From assembly GCA_009760855.2 (NCBI GenBank), contig WPIO01000059.1, positions 501,001 to 565,000 of the forward strand: a stretch of DNA of 64,000 nt, given 5' to 3'. Each line of letters starts with the position of its first letter. Position 1 is the stretch's first letter. Source of the stretch: Cristatella mucedo. Lineage: Eukaryota > Bryozoa > Phylactolaemata > Cristatellidae. Positions 32,132 through 41,510 of this stretch are shown piece after piece. The notes under the pieces were generated by a model. The model was not told the DNA's origin. It was given only the letters and a program-made list of their open reading frames with translations, and ran no database searches. The position numbers and the translations under genes were made by a program.

Positions 32132-32590
32132 TTAAGAAAGAGATGCCTCAGCGGCTTTTTGTTTTGCGCTCTTACCATCAGTATTACTTGGTAGAACTGT
32201 GTAACATTTATCTTTAACAATTCCTGTGATATCAGGTTTAACACCAGATACTCCAGATATGACTGTAGACATTGATGGAAGTTGTGTTGCAATCCAAGTC
32301 GTATAATCAGCAATCTCACTAGGATCATCTAGAAGAGCATCAACTTTAGATCTAACTCTTTCCTCAAGACCTGATAGAACTTCAGTTTGACCTGCAGTAA
32401 TAATCTTTTGTGCTTCAGAATCTGCTTCATCAAGATAGAATTTCTTAACAGATGTATCAGTCATAACTGAAATATCAGAACTGAGTTGTTGTTCATCATA
32501 TGCTGTCATTCTTGACCTACCAAGATAATCAACGTAAGATTAAAGTGCTAATGCAGAAGTTGCTAGCATCGGATCAGTAACGGTTTCCAT
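32132..32590 (-). pseudogene. Unrecognised viral protein with early in-frame stop
   Basis: The expected start at 32590 is preceded by the motif TTATATAGGAA and opens METVTDPMLATSALAL, but a TAA follows at 32540-32542. After it the same frame is open for another 136 codons to 32132. The protein is acidic and mainly helical, with an Ala/Lys-rich C-terminus (KSAKQKAAEASLS). Internal initiation at MTAYDEQQ (32509) could still yield most of it. No family recognised. Confidence 0.45.
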
Positions 32591-32610
32591 TTCCTATATA
32601 ATAATAAAAA

Positions 32611-32917
32611 AATTACATGCATACAGATTAAAGAAAATCATTTTAGAAAACTCCTGAACAAATATTATCTAGCTTATTATTGTAATCTTGTATTTTATCA
32701 CAAATAAATAAAAAAATTACATGCATACACATTAAAGAAAATCATTTTAGAAAACTCCTGAACAAATATTATCTAGCTTATTATTGTAATCTTGTATTTT
32801 ATCACAAATAAATAAAAAAATTACATGCATACACATTAAAGAAAATCATTTTAGAAAACTCCTGAACAAATATTATCTAGCTTATTATTGTAATCTTGTA
32901 TTTTATCACAAATATCA
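32611..32917. repeat. Three 104-bp tandem repeats
   Basis: Units start at 32611, 32715 and 32819, at AATTACATGCATACA, and run to TTATCACAAATA. They are almost identical: only one base of ACAGATT/ACACATT differs in the first. On the minus strand each unit holds the last ~25 codons of the small gene that ends in the third unit, so a gene end was copied twice into the space downstream. Confidence 0.9.
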
Positions 32918-33076
32918 ATTTTTAATTAAATCTTCAATAGTCGAATCAGGTAACATAGAAATATAAGAAAATAGATTTGTAAGCAACATAGATCCACAAA
33001 CTTTAAATCTTTTAGAACAAACACTATATGCAATAATTTTAGCTCTTTCACAACATTGAATCCTTGCAATATCCAT
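32851..33076 (-). pseudogene. Small CD-motif paralogue e, frameshifted
   Basis: It starts MDIARIQCCERAKIIAYSVC, with TATATAGAAA touching the ATG. Like its neighbours it has an N-terminal (S/A)RI-CC-A helix and a C-terminal DxxI..L segment ending in an ICDKIQ motif. A one-base shift near 32920 separates the two; the last part ends in the third 104-bp repeat unit. Function unknown. Confidence 0.5.
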
Positions 33077-33122
33077 TTTCTATATATCATTGAAAAATAC
33101 TTTCATAAATAGAATATATCAA

Positions 33123-33318
33123 TTATTTGCCTTTATCTATTTCATCGTTTATATCACATTCTTTAATTAATTTTTTTAGAATTGAAACAGGTAGTTTAAT
33201 AGTATAATAAGTTACTTTTTTTATATCACTTACGCTAAAATACTCAAAAAGTCTAACACAAAACTCTATGTGCATATGTTCTTCCCGCGTTATTATCTAC
33301 TATTCTTGCAATATCCAT
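33123..33318 (-). pseudogene. Small CD-motif paralogue d, degenerate
   Basis: It opens MDIARIVDNNAGRTY behind TATATGTAGAAA and shifts frame near 33270. The remainder keeps the family ending with an ECD motif (LKKLIKECDINDEIDKGK) and a TAA at 33123. This is the most diverged member of the cluster. Confidence 0.4.
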
Positions 33319-33346
33319 TTTCTACATATAATTTAAAAATATTTAC

Positions 33347-33671
33347 TTAATAGCTCTTTCGTTTTTCTTCAAATTCTAACCTACTACTTTGAAATATATT
33401 ATTTAATTCTTTCTCAATATGATAACATTTTTTCTTCTTCATCTACAAGTTTATCATATTTATCACAAATATTTAAAAGAATAGAAATGTTTGAATCATC
33501 TAACACAGAAATTTGTTTCTTAAGATCTGCACTAATTCTAGGAGTATGATGCGTAGAATGAGCACCAAATATTTTTGCAACTTTTACTGTATTTACAACA
33601 AAGAATTCTTGAAATTTTTTATCTTTTATAGAAGTATTAACTTCAGATTCTGACTCTACGAGTTTTAACAT
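33347..33671 (-). pseudogene. Small CD-motif paralogue c, frameshifted
   Basis: The core matches paralogue b: a helix around FVVNTVKVAKIF, then ISVLDDSNISILLNICDKYD. The frame shifts by one base near 33420 in an A run and then ends with TAA at 33347. The frame is also open upstream towards paralogue b without a start motif, so b and c may be two domains of one broken gene. Confidence 0.45.
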
Positions 33672-33741
33672 ATTCTTAAACTCTTCTTCTATAGAAAGAG
33701 TATAAGTTGGCTTTATTTTTTCTAATATATTATCAAACTCT

Positions 33742-33945
33742 TTATTTTACCTTGTTTTTTCTACTTTCTATAAGTTCATCACAAATATCACAAACATGTA
33801 AAAGAATAGAAATTTTTGAATCATCTAATAAAGGAATTTGTGTATAAAGATTTGTATTATATCCATTATAACAACGATTACAAAACATTTTTGAAAGTCT
33901 CACAGCTTCGTCACAACAAAGAATTCTTGAAATTTGTTGATCCAT
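33742..33945 (-). CDS. Small CD-motif paralogue b
   Basis: 67 residues, intact: MDQQISRILCCDEAVRLSKM, then a short loop with CNRC, then DDSKISILLHVCDICDEL. TTTATAGAAGAAT precedes the start. The Cys pairs (CC, CNRC, CDIC) could bind metal. The family is arranged as five adjacent genes between 32851 and 34256 and appears nowhere else in the window. No known family is recognised; a multiplied small regulatory or host-interaction gene is one guess. Confidence 0.5.
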   Translation of the reverse strand: MDQQISRILCCDEAVRLSKMFCNRCYNGYNTNLYTQIPLLDDSKISILLHVCDICDELIESRKNKVK

Positions 33946-33972
33946 ATTCTTCTATAAAATTTAAAAAATTGT

Positions 33973-34256
33973 TTAATACAATTGATTAATTACCACTCCT
34001 GGTTTTGTTTTTGGTGATTTAGATTTTTTATTTGCCTCTTGAAGCATCTCATTTATCTTACTACGACTCTCCATTAGTTTGTCACATGTATCACACATAT
34101 CTATAAGAATACTAATATAAGAAGTATCAATATCTGGAATAAGTTTGTCTAGTGAATGTTTAACTATACGTTGATCTTGACCTTTAAGTTTTGAAGATAG
34201 ATTTTTACTGCCATTTCTCTAGATTGTTCAAAACTTAAAATTCTTGAGACATCCAT
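33973..34256 (-). pseudogene. Small CD-motif paralogue a, frameshifted
   Basis: It starts MDVSRILSFEQSREMAVK with TATATAGAAA against the ATG. A one-base shift near 34200 leads to the conserved C-terminal part, IDTSYISILIDMCDTCDKLM, and a Lys-rich tail that ends at TAA. It matches b and c over the helix and CD-motif segments. Confidence 0.5.
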
Positions 34257-34293
34257 TTTCTATATATGAAAAGATAATTTTATTTAATTGAAA

Positions 34294-34575
34294 TTAAATA
34301 TCTTCACCTTCCGAACTGGCCAATGATTCAAGATACTCTTCGTATGCTTTAGATTCTTCCTCAGTGAGATCTCTTTTACCAAATAGAAGTTCTTCTAAAT
34401 CTTCTCCATCTTCTAATTCTGATTCAGAATCTGTTTCAATGTAAGATGATTCTTCAGAAGTATAAGACTCGGATTCAGATTCTGTTTTTATTTGATAATC
34501 AGGGTCATCAATTAAATCCTCTGAATACTCTGACTCACTATCAGAACTGGTAATGTCGATTTCTTTGGGATCCAT
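34294..34575 (-). CDS. Small acidic protein
   Basis: 93 residues, intact, starting MDPKEIDITSSDSESEYSED. Almost half of all residues are Asp, Glu or Ser, in SESE/DSESE runs resembling casein-kinase-2 targets; the C-terminal half has a short helix (LEELLFGKRDLTEEESKAYE). It is intrinsically disordered by composition. A histone- or DNA-mimic role is possible but unsupported. It lies between the small paralogue cluster and the polymerase. Confidence 0.5.
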   Translation of the reverse strand: MDPKEIDITSSDSESEYSEDLIDDPDYQIKTESESESYTSEESSYIETDSESELEDGEDLEELLFGKRDLTEEESKAYEEYLESLASSEGEDI

Positions 34576-34599
34576 CCTACAATAGTAAAAATAATTTTG

Positions 34600-34752
34600 T
34601 TAATATATATTTAATTTCTCCATTGACTCGTATAACTCTACTTCTTCTTGTATATCAACTAGTTTTTTATCGTCTTGCTTTTTTTATTTATCTGAAAATC
34701 TAACTCTCTTTACTGGTAATGGTTTAGTATTTTCAATCTTCCTTTTCGGCAT
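34600..34752 (-). pseudogene. Small basic ORF overlapping the polymerase end
   Basis: It opens MPKRKIENTKPLPVKRVRF on the minus strand and overlaps the last codons of polB by 20 bases in another frame. A TAA follows after 22 codons (34684-34686), but the frame then stays open through a Glu-rich helix to a second TAA at 34600. The N-terminus looks like a nuclear localisation signal. The TAA may be the real end, giving a 22-residue peptide, or a disabling stop. Confidence 0.35.
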
Positions 34753-37700
34753 CTATACTAATATTACAAGTTTTACAGTGACCTGCTGACTCTTTTATCC
34801 TATAGTGACCGTAAGAGTAACTATGAATTCCACAGTCTAACCAATATCGTTTTGAGTCAAATGCTGATAGTGCTTTTTTAGATTGTGTTATAGTGAAAAT
34901 TTGATGGTTTCTAGATTGAAATCTTGATTGATTGCAATAAACATCAAAACCAGTTTTAAGACAACCAACATAATCAGAATGAGTCCAACACTTCTTTACT
35001 ACATCTTTCTTTGTTCCTTTTGCTTTTTTGACTGCAGATTTAACTTCTATTCCTTTATCTTTCTTTATAGCTATCTGCATTGAATAGAGTTTTGGTCTTA
35101 AGAAAACTCCCTCATCAAGTACAATTGATTTTTCAATCATATCGCCTTTCTCATCTCTAATGAAATCTTTTGTTTTTGGATCTACTGAATATTGTTCACA
35201 TATTTCATCCTTGAATTTCCCTAGACTTCCCTTATTAGCAGGTATAATCTTTTCTGCTCCTTCTACTTTCCATATATCTTGGTTCTTAGGATAACCAGAC
35301 AAATCTAGCTAATCTAAATAATTTTCAAAGACTCTACAAACATTATCAGTATTTATTTGCATTACCAAAGAATCAGTGTCAGTATAAGCAAGTTTTACTT
35401 TATCATTGTAATAATCTTGCATTGTGTTATAATAGAAATCTTGCATTATTAATTTTGAAATATCTAGAGTTGTAAAACCTAAATAAATAGGCTTATCACG
35501 ACAGATCTCTGCTTTCGTTGTTTCAATTCCAACTAAATCTCGATTAAACAATCTTCTATCTTTAAACCTTGCACTCATTACTCTTTTATCTGAGACTGCA
35601 ATATCCTTATCATATTTTAGATCAGACAATTCAATATTTACTCTTTCTCCAACATTTTCCATTGTCTTTCCAAAGAATGCATTATTTTTGAGTTTATAAT
35701 ATTCCTTTTCAAACTCGTCCTTTGCAACTTTTCTTCTTTCAATGTTATTAACTATATATCCACTCAACCATCTGCTTTGTGTGAAACTCATTACTCTATT
35801 TATCTTTGTTAATACATATCCTCTTTCAATTGCGAGTTGTGGATTTCTATAATGGATAACATATTTAACTTTTGGTTCTAGATCAACAATCAGTTTTTCC
35901 ACTTTAGTTTCACATTCATCTATTTTCTTCTTATCATCCCTAATAACGTTTTCTTTTGATACTCAAGAGTATTCTTCAACACCTACATTTCTCCTAATTG
36001 GTAGAATTGGTAGATAATCAGAGTAAGTGTCGTGTAATTCTTCTGGGCGCTGCATATCTACTTCAAAAGCATACCAGTTTCTGCATCCTCTTTTAACGAT
36101 AATATCTTCTTAGTTGCAATCCTCTTTATTTGTTTACTATCTAAAAACTTGAAATTAGAAGTTGGAAGTGGTTGTGTCAATGCTGTAGCATATAATGAAT
36201 TTGCATCAACATAAAGTAACCAACTCTTTTCCTTATCACTATCATAATTAGAAGCCATTTCATTGTTTGCTTTGACATATCTACATGATGCTTGCGTTAT
36301 TCCTTCTCTTATTGCACTTTCAAAGAAGTCAAAATGTTCAAAGTTTGTTAATAAATCTAATTTAACCTTTGAAAATCTCAAACCTGCAGACCAAGTTAAA
36401 CCTGGTGCTGTAAAAAAATTGGCAGGATCTAAACCATCAATTTTCTTTGATAAATGTCTAAAATGTTGAAATACATCTGCAAGTAGAAGGACATCCATAG
36501 TTAGATAAATATCGCTATACTTTCCTAATGTATCTTCAGTGCTTGGATCTATTTTTTCATCAATGCCCAAACTTTCTTAACTCGATCATAATCTTTTTCA
36601 TCTATGTTTGTATCATTTAATGTGCTATAAAAACTTTTAATTGGGGGTAGTGACTTTTCCTCTAATCTTGAAAATGAGTCTATATACTCATAGGGTAATA
36701 TACCGTTTTCTTTTAATAGATTGAATTCATTATCATCCAACATTGAAAAGTATTTTCTTGTTTGTTCTAATGGTTTTCCTGATTTAACAACGTTATTTAC
36801 AAGATCTACTAGACCTTTTTGCAACATTTGTAAAGAGTCTTTAAAAGTAAGTGAACCAATTTCAATGTTTATATATTTCTCCATGTTATTGGCAATGACT
36901 TTTTTTTATCTAGTTTTAAATCTCGAAACTCTTGTACTAATAAATGTGAATCGTAACCTTGTAAGTTGTGAGTAAATACTGGAAGTTGGAACTCCCTCCC
37001 GACCTGCATCAGAACATCCCCTGACCTGACCACATTTAAAAGAAACTTAAAAACATACCTATTTAGGACAGCATTTAGTGGGTCCTTGTGATTCGTCCTC
37101 GATGTGCTTGTGCGTGCTGACACTGTTCATGCTGCCACTAACCACATTTGCATGCTGACCCAGTGCATGTAACCCCTAACCATGTTATTCATTTTGTTTG
37201 TTTTTCAAGCATGATTTTACTTACTATTCTATTGCGTATCACTTTGCAGCAAATGTAAAGCGCCTAGAAAGAGATTAAGTTCTCTGAGGGCGCTTTATCA
37301 AGTGCAATATTATTATTATTATTAAGTTTAAACTTCTTAGGATTAATGCTGAGATTTAAGTTGCAAGCATTATGTGCAGCACCCCTATAATTTCCTGTTA
37401 AATGAAAATGATCTAAAACTTTATCTCCATCTAAATCTAAATCGCAAATATGACAAACAGTTGCTTTCTCAAAATCTTGTTTGTCTTCTTCCTTAAAATT
37501 ACTATAATCAAACTTTTCATATTTATCAAGAATAGGTTTCATTTCATTTTTTATTTTCTCAACTTCTTCTAACAAACTTTTTAATAGATCTCTAACATTA
37601 TTTGAACCATTGAATAATTCAAATGTTCTTTGTTTTCCTTCATAATCAATAATAGTATAAGCAGATGAATAAGCAATGTGCTTTTGAAAGTGCCCTGTGG

Positions 37701-39072
37701 AGTAGTAGGATCTTCTTTAGCTGTTTTTCTAACGCTTGTAACTAAACATTCAAAGTCTGCATAAGCAACATAAGGACACCATAAGGTTTTAACGTAATCT
37801 CTAAAATAACATTTATCTCCTTTTTTACTATCTGCACTTGGTATCCTTGTCCTAGATTTACCATCATTTCCACGTTTGCATGCATCAACATGTGATTCTA
37901 GTTTTTCTTTAGAGTAAAATCTACACAAACATCTTTTACAAGTAAGCCGTGTTCCATATCCTTTGCTACTTCTACACAAACCATTGAAGTTTTTAATAAT
38001 TACATAATGAAAGTTGCTTTTGTTTGGAGTGCTATACAAAAGAAGATCTAAATGCCTATTTTTCTCTTCATCAACTACTATAAGAGGAGTTGGAATTTTA
38101 TTATCATATTCGTAAACATTAATAGTTATGTTAAATAATTCAGCTAAATGAGGAATATCAACAACATTTAATACGTTTGAAGGATAATTCTCCTTAACGT
38201 TGAACAACTCTTCTATTCTTTTTAGATGTTGTGAATATTTCTCATGTAATATTTGCTTTAAATCGGCAATAGACTCTGGATGATTATCTCTCCAGTGGAG
38301 AAACCTTAACACACACCATAAAGCACAAAGATTATCTGATTCTTTTTTTTATATTAATTGTTGATCTCTTCTTTTCTAATCCTTCTGGCATTGGTAAGTA
38401 ACTACCGCCGAATTTGTGTCGAAAATATGAAAACTTTGCATAAATAGCATTAACTCAAACTATAATCCAATTAGAACCTCTTTCTAACCATTCCTCTACT
38501 TTCTTTTTAAAAGCTGCAAATTGTGTTCTAATTATTCTATCAATATCTGAAACTCTATTTATTTTTGAATTAGTTATTCCTGCAAATGGTTGGTAATTAT
38601 AAGCACCACTTTCTGTAGCTAAAATAGGTGAAATAACAAGGGTCATTTTTAAGTCACTCTTGTTTTTAAGCAATTCTTTAATAACTAATTTAAGTTCTGC
38701 TCCAATCTTATCATATATTACGTCAAAATCAATTACGTTTTTATTTAGTCCAATATATTCATAATCTAAGAATTTACCATCAGAAGATTTTCCTAAAAAC
38801 CAACCTGTTTCCTGTATCTTCATTAGCCTCCTGGACACTTTATCGAAAGACCATCTACTTTTGGGCTTAGTGGTTTTCTTAGCAATAGGATTATCTAGTT
38901 TTATAGTTGTTGGTGAACGTAGAGTTGCAATCAATGCATCTACGCTGTCTTTTGAGAAAGGATATTTTGGAAGAAGACCTGAACGTTTTCTTACCTCTTC
39001 TCTAATACGTTTTGCATGTTCGCTAAATTTTTCACCCTCCCGTCGCATAAAGTTATCAATGTTTTGAGACAC
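34733..39072 (-). pseudogene. polB: Protein-primed type B-family DNA polymerase, multiply broken
   Basis: Fragments in order along the minus strand give a full viral polymerase. There is an N-terminal domain (39072-38455), a Cys/His cluster (TCKRCLCRFYSKEKLESH) and Exo I (YADFECL, about 37740). An endonuclease VII/HNH-like segment follows (CHICDLD...DHFHLTGNYRGAAH, about 37360-37450), then Exo II (HNLQGYDSH), Exo III (YLTMDVLLLADVF), motif A (DANSLY), motif B (KLKNNAFFGKTMEN) and motif C (YTDTDS). It would replicate the genome, probably by protein priming. Breaks: TGAs at 38455-38457 and 35963-35965, frameshifts near 38350, 37688, 36900, 36565 and 36075, and a LINE at 36988-37323. The start at 39072 is GTG; an ATG lies eight codons on. 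Confidence 0.8.
36988..37323 (+). mobile_element. LINE family A 3' end inserted in viral polB
   Basis: The last ~60 codons and 3' tail of the LINE at 56293-57000 are inserted between the HNH-like and Exo II regions of polB, in the opposite orientation to the gene. AAGTT flanks it on both sides (36983-36987 and 37324-37328), a target-site duplication. It ends with GCGCCTAGAAAGAGATTAAG, then GGGCGCTTTATCAAGTGC and (ATT)n. Retrotransposition took place in a chromosome, so the virus was already integrated. Confidence 0.85.
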
Positions 39073-39165
39073 GTATATAAAGATAGATAAAACTCATTTA
39101 ATTAAATATTTAATTAATTGCAATTATTTTTACTCTTTTATAGACACCTCAACCTAAACAACTCT
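39073..39165. other. Right edge of viral region
   Basis: AT-rich sequence upstream of polB, with TTTATATA near 39073-39085 as a possible promoter. No gene and no terminal repeat are visible. Composition changes to the host type just beyond 39166. The true viral end cannot be located. Confidence 0.4.
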
Positions 39166-39167
39166 TA

Positions 39168-39342
39168 GTAGATATAAAATGAAGGGTATGGAGAAAAGGG
39201 TCTCGAGGATGGCGGCAGCCATTAAACAAATCGGACGAAGATAACAATCGAACGAAGTGAGATTATCATATGGGGACGATTTGTTTAATTGATGACGTCA
39301 TCGATCGAGCCCTAGGCTACATGCCATTCATTTTATATCTAC
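39168..39342. mobile_element. 175-bp foldback element (MITE) with TA flanks
   Basis: Perfect 16-bp terminal inverted repeats GTAGATATAAAATGAA (39168-39183, reversed at 39327-39342) extend imperfectly for about 12 bp more. An inner inverted pair, TTAAACAAATCG, lies nearer the middle. TA dinucleotides flank both ends (39166-39167, 39343-39344). There is no coding capacity. It fits a miniature element moved by a Tc1/mariner-type transposase. It lies just at the virus-host border. Confidence 0.7.
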
Positions 39343-39344
39343 TA

Positions 39345-39867
39345 GCCCGGCAGCTGTGAAGCAGCTAGCGAACTGCTGACGAGCGTCGGGCGGCAGGCGG
39401 CGGAGAGCGGCGACGAAGTAGGGAGCGCCGTAGACGGCTCGGTTCTCGGCGGGCAAATCGAGGAACAGAGGCGGCAGGCCGAGCTTCTGCATCAGCTCGT
39501 CGATCTCGGCGGCTCTCGGCTCGTCGGCGGTCGGCAGAGCGGCCTTGACCTCGCCGGCCACGACCTTGAGACGCAGATCGACTTAGAGAGCTTGATCCGA
39601 GAGTGGTCGAACGGCGTCGTCGCCGCCTTCACCGGAAGCTTCGATGTTGGTCTCTTGGCAGCAGCTGCTTCTGGCTGCTGGGTCTGCATCTGGCAGCTGC
39701 AGCTGCTGTAGGATGACTTTTCTCAGCTGCGCTCGTCGGCCGACACATTCGGATGACCAAAAAAGTCTGGAGAACGAGGACAACTCGCACGATGAATCGT
39801 GCCCGCTCGAGCGCCCCCCCCCCCCCCCCAGAAGGACGGCCGAGAAAATCAAGCCAGCCAATAGCAA
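39345..39867 (-). pseudogene. Family X protein, truncated and frameshifted
   Basis: Copy of family X beginning near 39867 and cut off at its C-terminus next to the foldback element, after PPDARQQFASC. The N-terminal half is shifted at about 39590-39600. The upstream flank to about 40340, containing CACAACGTGGAATCCATA, matches the flanks of the other copies. Confidence 0.55.
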
Positions 39868-39869
39868 TG

Positions 39870-40340
39870 AAGCGAACCACTAACTATTTGATGCCCGGGA
39901 CGGACCGGAATCAACCATCTGCGAAAATCACAACGTGGAATCCATATCAATAATGGATAACGCGTCGGGCGGCACTGCTGGGAATAAAAGCGTAAGCAGC
40001 CAGCACCATATAGTCAACACCTTTAGAAACACAGCATAGTCAAAATCTGTAATGGGGGCAGATTGAACCTTGACCTCATCCGGAAAGATTAACCAATTAA
40101 AGAAGAGGTAACAGGAAGCACCCGTCCGGAGGCCTGCTGCTCGGCGAACTACCACGGCTGCAGCTCACCTGCCAGCCGCCCTAGCTCTACCGATGGGCTG
40201 CAAGAGCACCTGCTAAGCGCGGCAAATTCGGGGTGCAAGGTTCGTGAGTCGTAAACCGTAATAAGGGGGCAGCCCGGTCTTGGCCGGGGTTGATCGATGT
40301 TTAAGCTCGGTCCGTCAGGTTCAGCGACAGCCCTCAGCAA
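39870..40340. repeat. Upstream part of the family X repeat unit
   Basis: About 470 bp matching 5900-6370, 14280-14740 and 61925-62100, including GCGAAAATCACAACGTGGAA and CTGCTGGGAATAAAA. In three copies it leads into a LINE fragment, so X and the LINE fragment were multiplied together. A run of 14 C lies at about 39816-39829. Confidence 0.65.
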
Positions 40341-40680
40341 GCTACCAGTCAAGCAACGCATCGACGTCAAAGTTTTTTCGCTCACATTTTAGGTCACTTC
40401 GTTCTTTGGCTCCAGCCTATCTCTCAGATCTACTCCCCCAACAGGCCAAGCATCGTACCACCAGCTTTTCGGAAGCTAACAATTTACCACTAGCTCGTAC
40501 AAACCTCAAATCCTTTGGAGACCATGCATTTAGTTCGTATGCTCCCAAAGACTGGCAGTCACTCCCGATTTACGTGACATCCCCGGACTTAATCACAGTT
40601 AAAAAGAACTTTCAGTCAGTGTTGGCGATGCTCGCCCTAGCAGATGGGCAAAAAAGCTAACCACTAGCTTCGACACCTTT
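40340..40680 (+). mobile_element. LINE family A C-terminal fragment
   Basis: The coding match includes KHRTTSFSEANNLPL and LKSFGDHAFSSYAPKDW. It stops before the usual 3' tail and is joined to the family X flank as in the left blocks. Confidence 0.65.
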
Positions 40681-40904
40681 GATCTTTTGGGTCAGCTGGT
40701 CACCACACCTCGCCACCAGCCTCGTCCGGCAGGGACTTTCACCCCACGACAGCGAGCCCATATGTCAACGTTTGCATTCTCCGGTATTAGGATTGCCCAA
40801 CATGGCCACTGGCCTCCATGTGGCTTCCCACCCATCATAATAATAAAATAACAATGAATAATAAAATAATTTTAAAGATAAAATAATAGGCGCATCGTTC
40901 TCAC

Positions 40905-41510
40905 GATCTTCTGTCGTGTGCGACTGCTCGCATCAGAGCAAACTTGTGTGAGCAGTCGCAAGCACCTGCTTGGCTGATCGAGCGAAGCGATCGCTCTCAG
41001 TGGCTCTGGACCAAAATAAAATACTAGCTGATTAAACAGCCTCTTTTTGTATAGCGACAGAAGAGCCTTTACGGCTATCACCACCGCTTGCAGTGGCGAT
41101 AAAGGATCTCCCACCGCAGGAATCGAATCCACGACATCGGTACCGATGTCGTGAAAGCAACCGCCTTACCTAGTGTGCCATCACGGCTCACCTAGGCTCC
41201 GGCTGGGTTCGAATTTGCTGCTTTCCATTCTGTGTAGCACTTTTAGTTGGGCTAATTCCGGCACACGCCATCTGCTGTCACCATAGGCATTGCCACGATC
41301 GGGCAAGGAGACGAGTTGACCTTGCCCTTGCCAGGACAGGGGCTCTCGGGAAAGGCTGGTGGGCGTGTCGTGCTGCCGAGAGGCCACACACATCCTTAGG
41401 CACATGAAAGGCAGGAAAGGCAGTGAACTCTGCTCCCCTACGGAATACCTGGGTGGAGACGTATCGTCACCACGTTCTGGTCTTACAGCAAAATTAAAAA
41501 AAAAATATTA
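40905..41510. repeat. Dispersed repeat interrupted by a SINE
   Basis: Bases 40940-41011 and 41198-41490 match 62100-62184 and 62185-62470 in the same orientation, including GGCAAGGAGACGAGTTGACC. The SINE at 41012-41197 is absent from the other copy, which provides a natural empty site. No gene is seen. Confidence 0.75.
41012..41197 (-). mobile_element. tRNA-derived SINE, family A
   Basis: Full-length minus-strand relative of 215-400, running from the T/A-rich tail (AAAATAAAATACTAGCTGA) to the head end CACGGCTCACC. The B box is intact on the minus strand (GGATTCGATTCC context at about 41121-41131). Confidence 0.75.

Noticed and set aside
32611-32917. CRISPR array
   Set aside because: The units are contiguous 104-bp tandem copies without unique spacers, in an animal genome.
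34600-34752. A confident small gene overlapping polB
   Set aside because: Listed at low confidence only: it has no start motif and an internal TAA.
15195-39072. Mitochondrial-type code (TGA sense, ATA start) as the firm explanation
   Set aside because: Arg at conserved positions such as YRG uses AGG and most Trp are TGG, and frameshifts are abundant; decay explains the data more simply, so it is kept only as a question.
39140-39165. A further fibre-gene remnant (CAACCTAAACAACT matches fibre 1)
   Set aside because: A match of about 15 bases without a supporting frame is too short.
18906-39165. A retroviral-type integrase or transposase in the element
   Set aside because: No DDE-type catalytic pattern with the usual zinc-binding N-terminus was seen in any viral frame.
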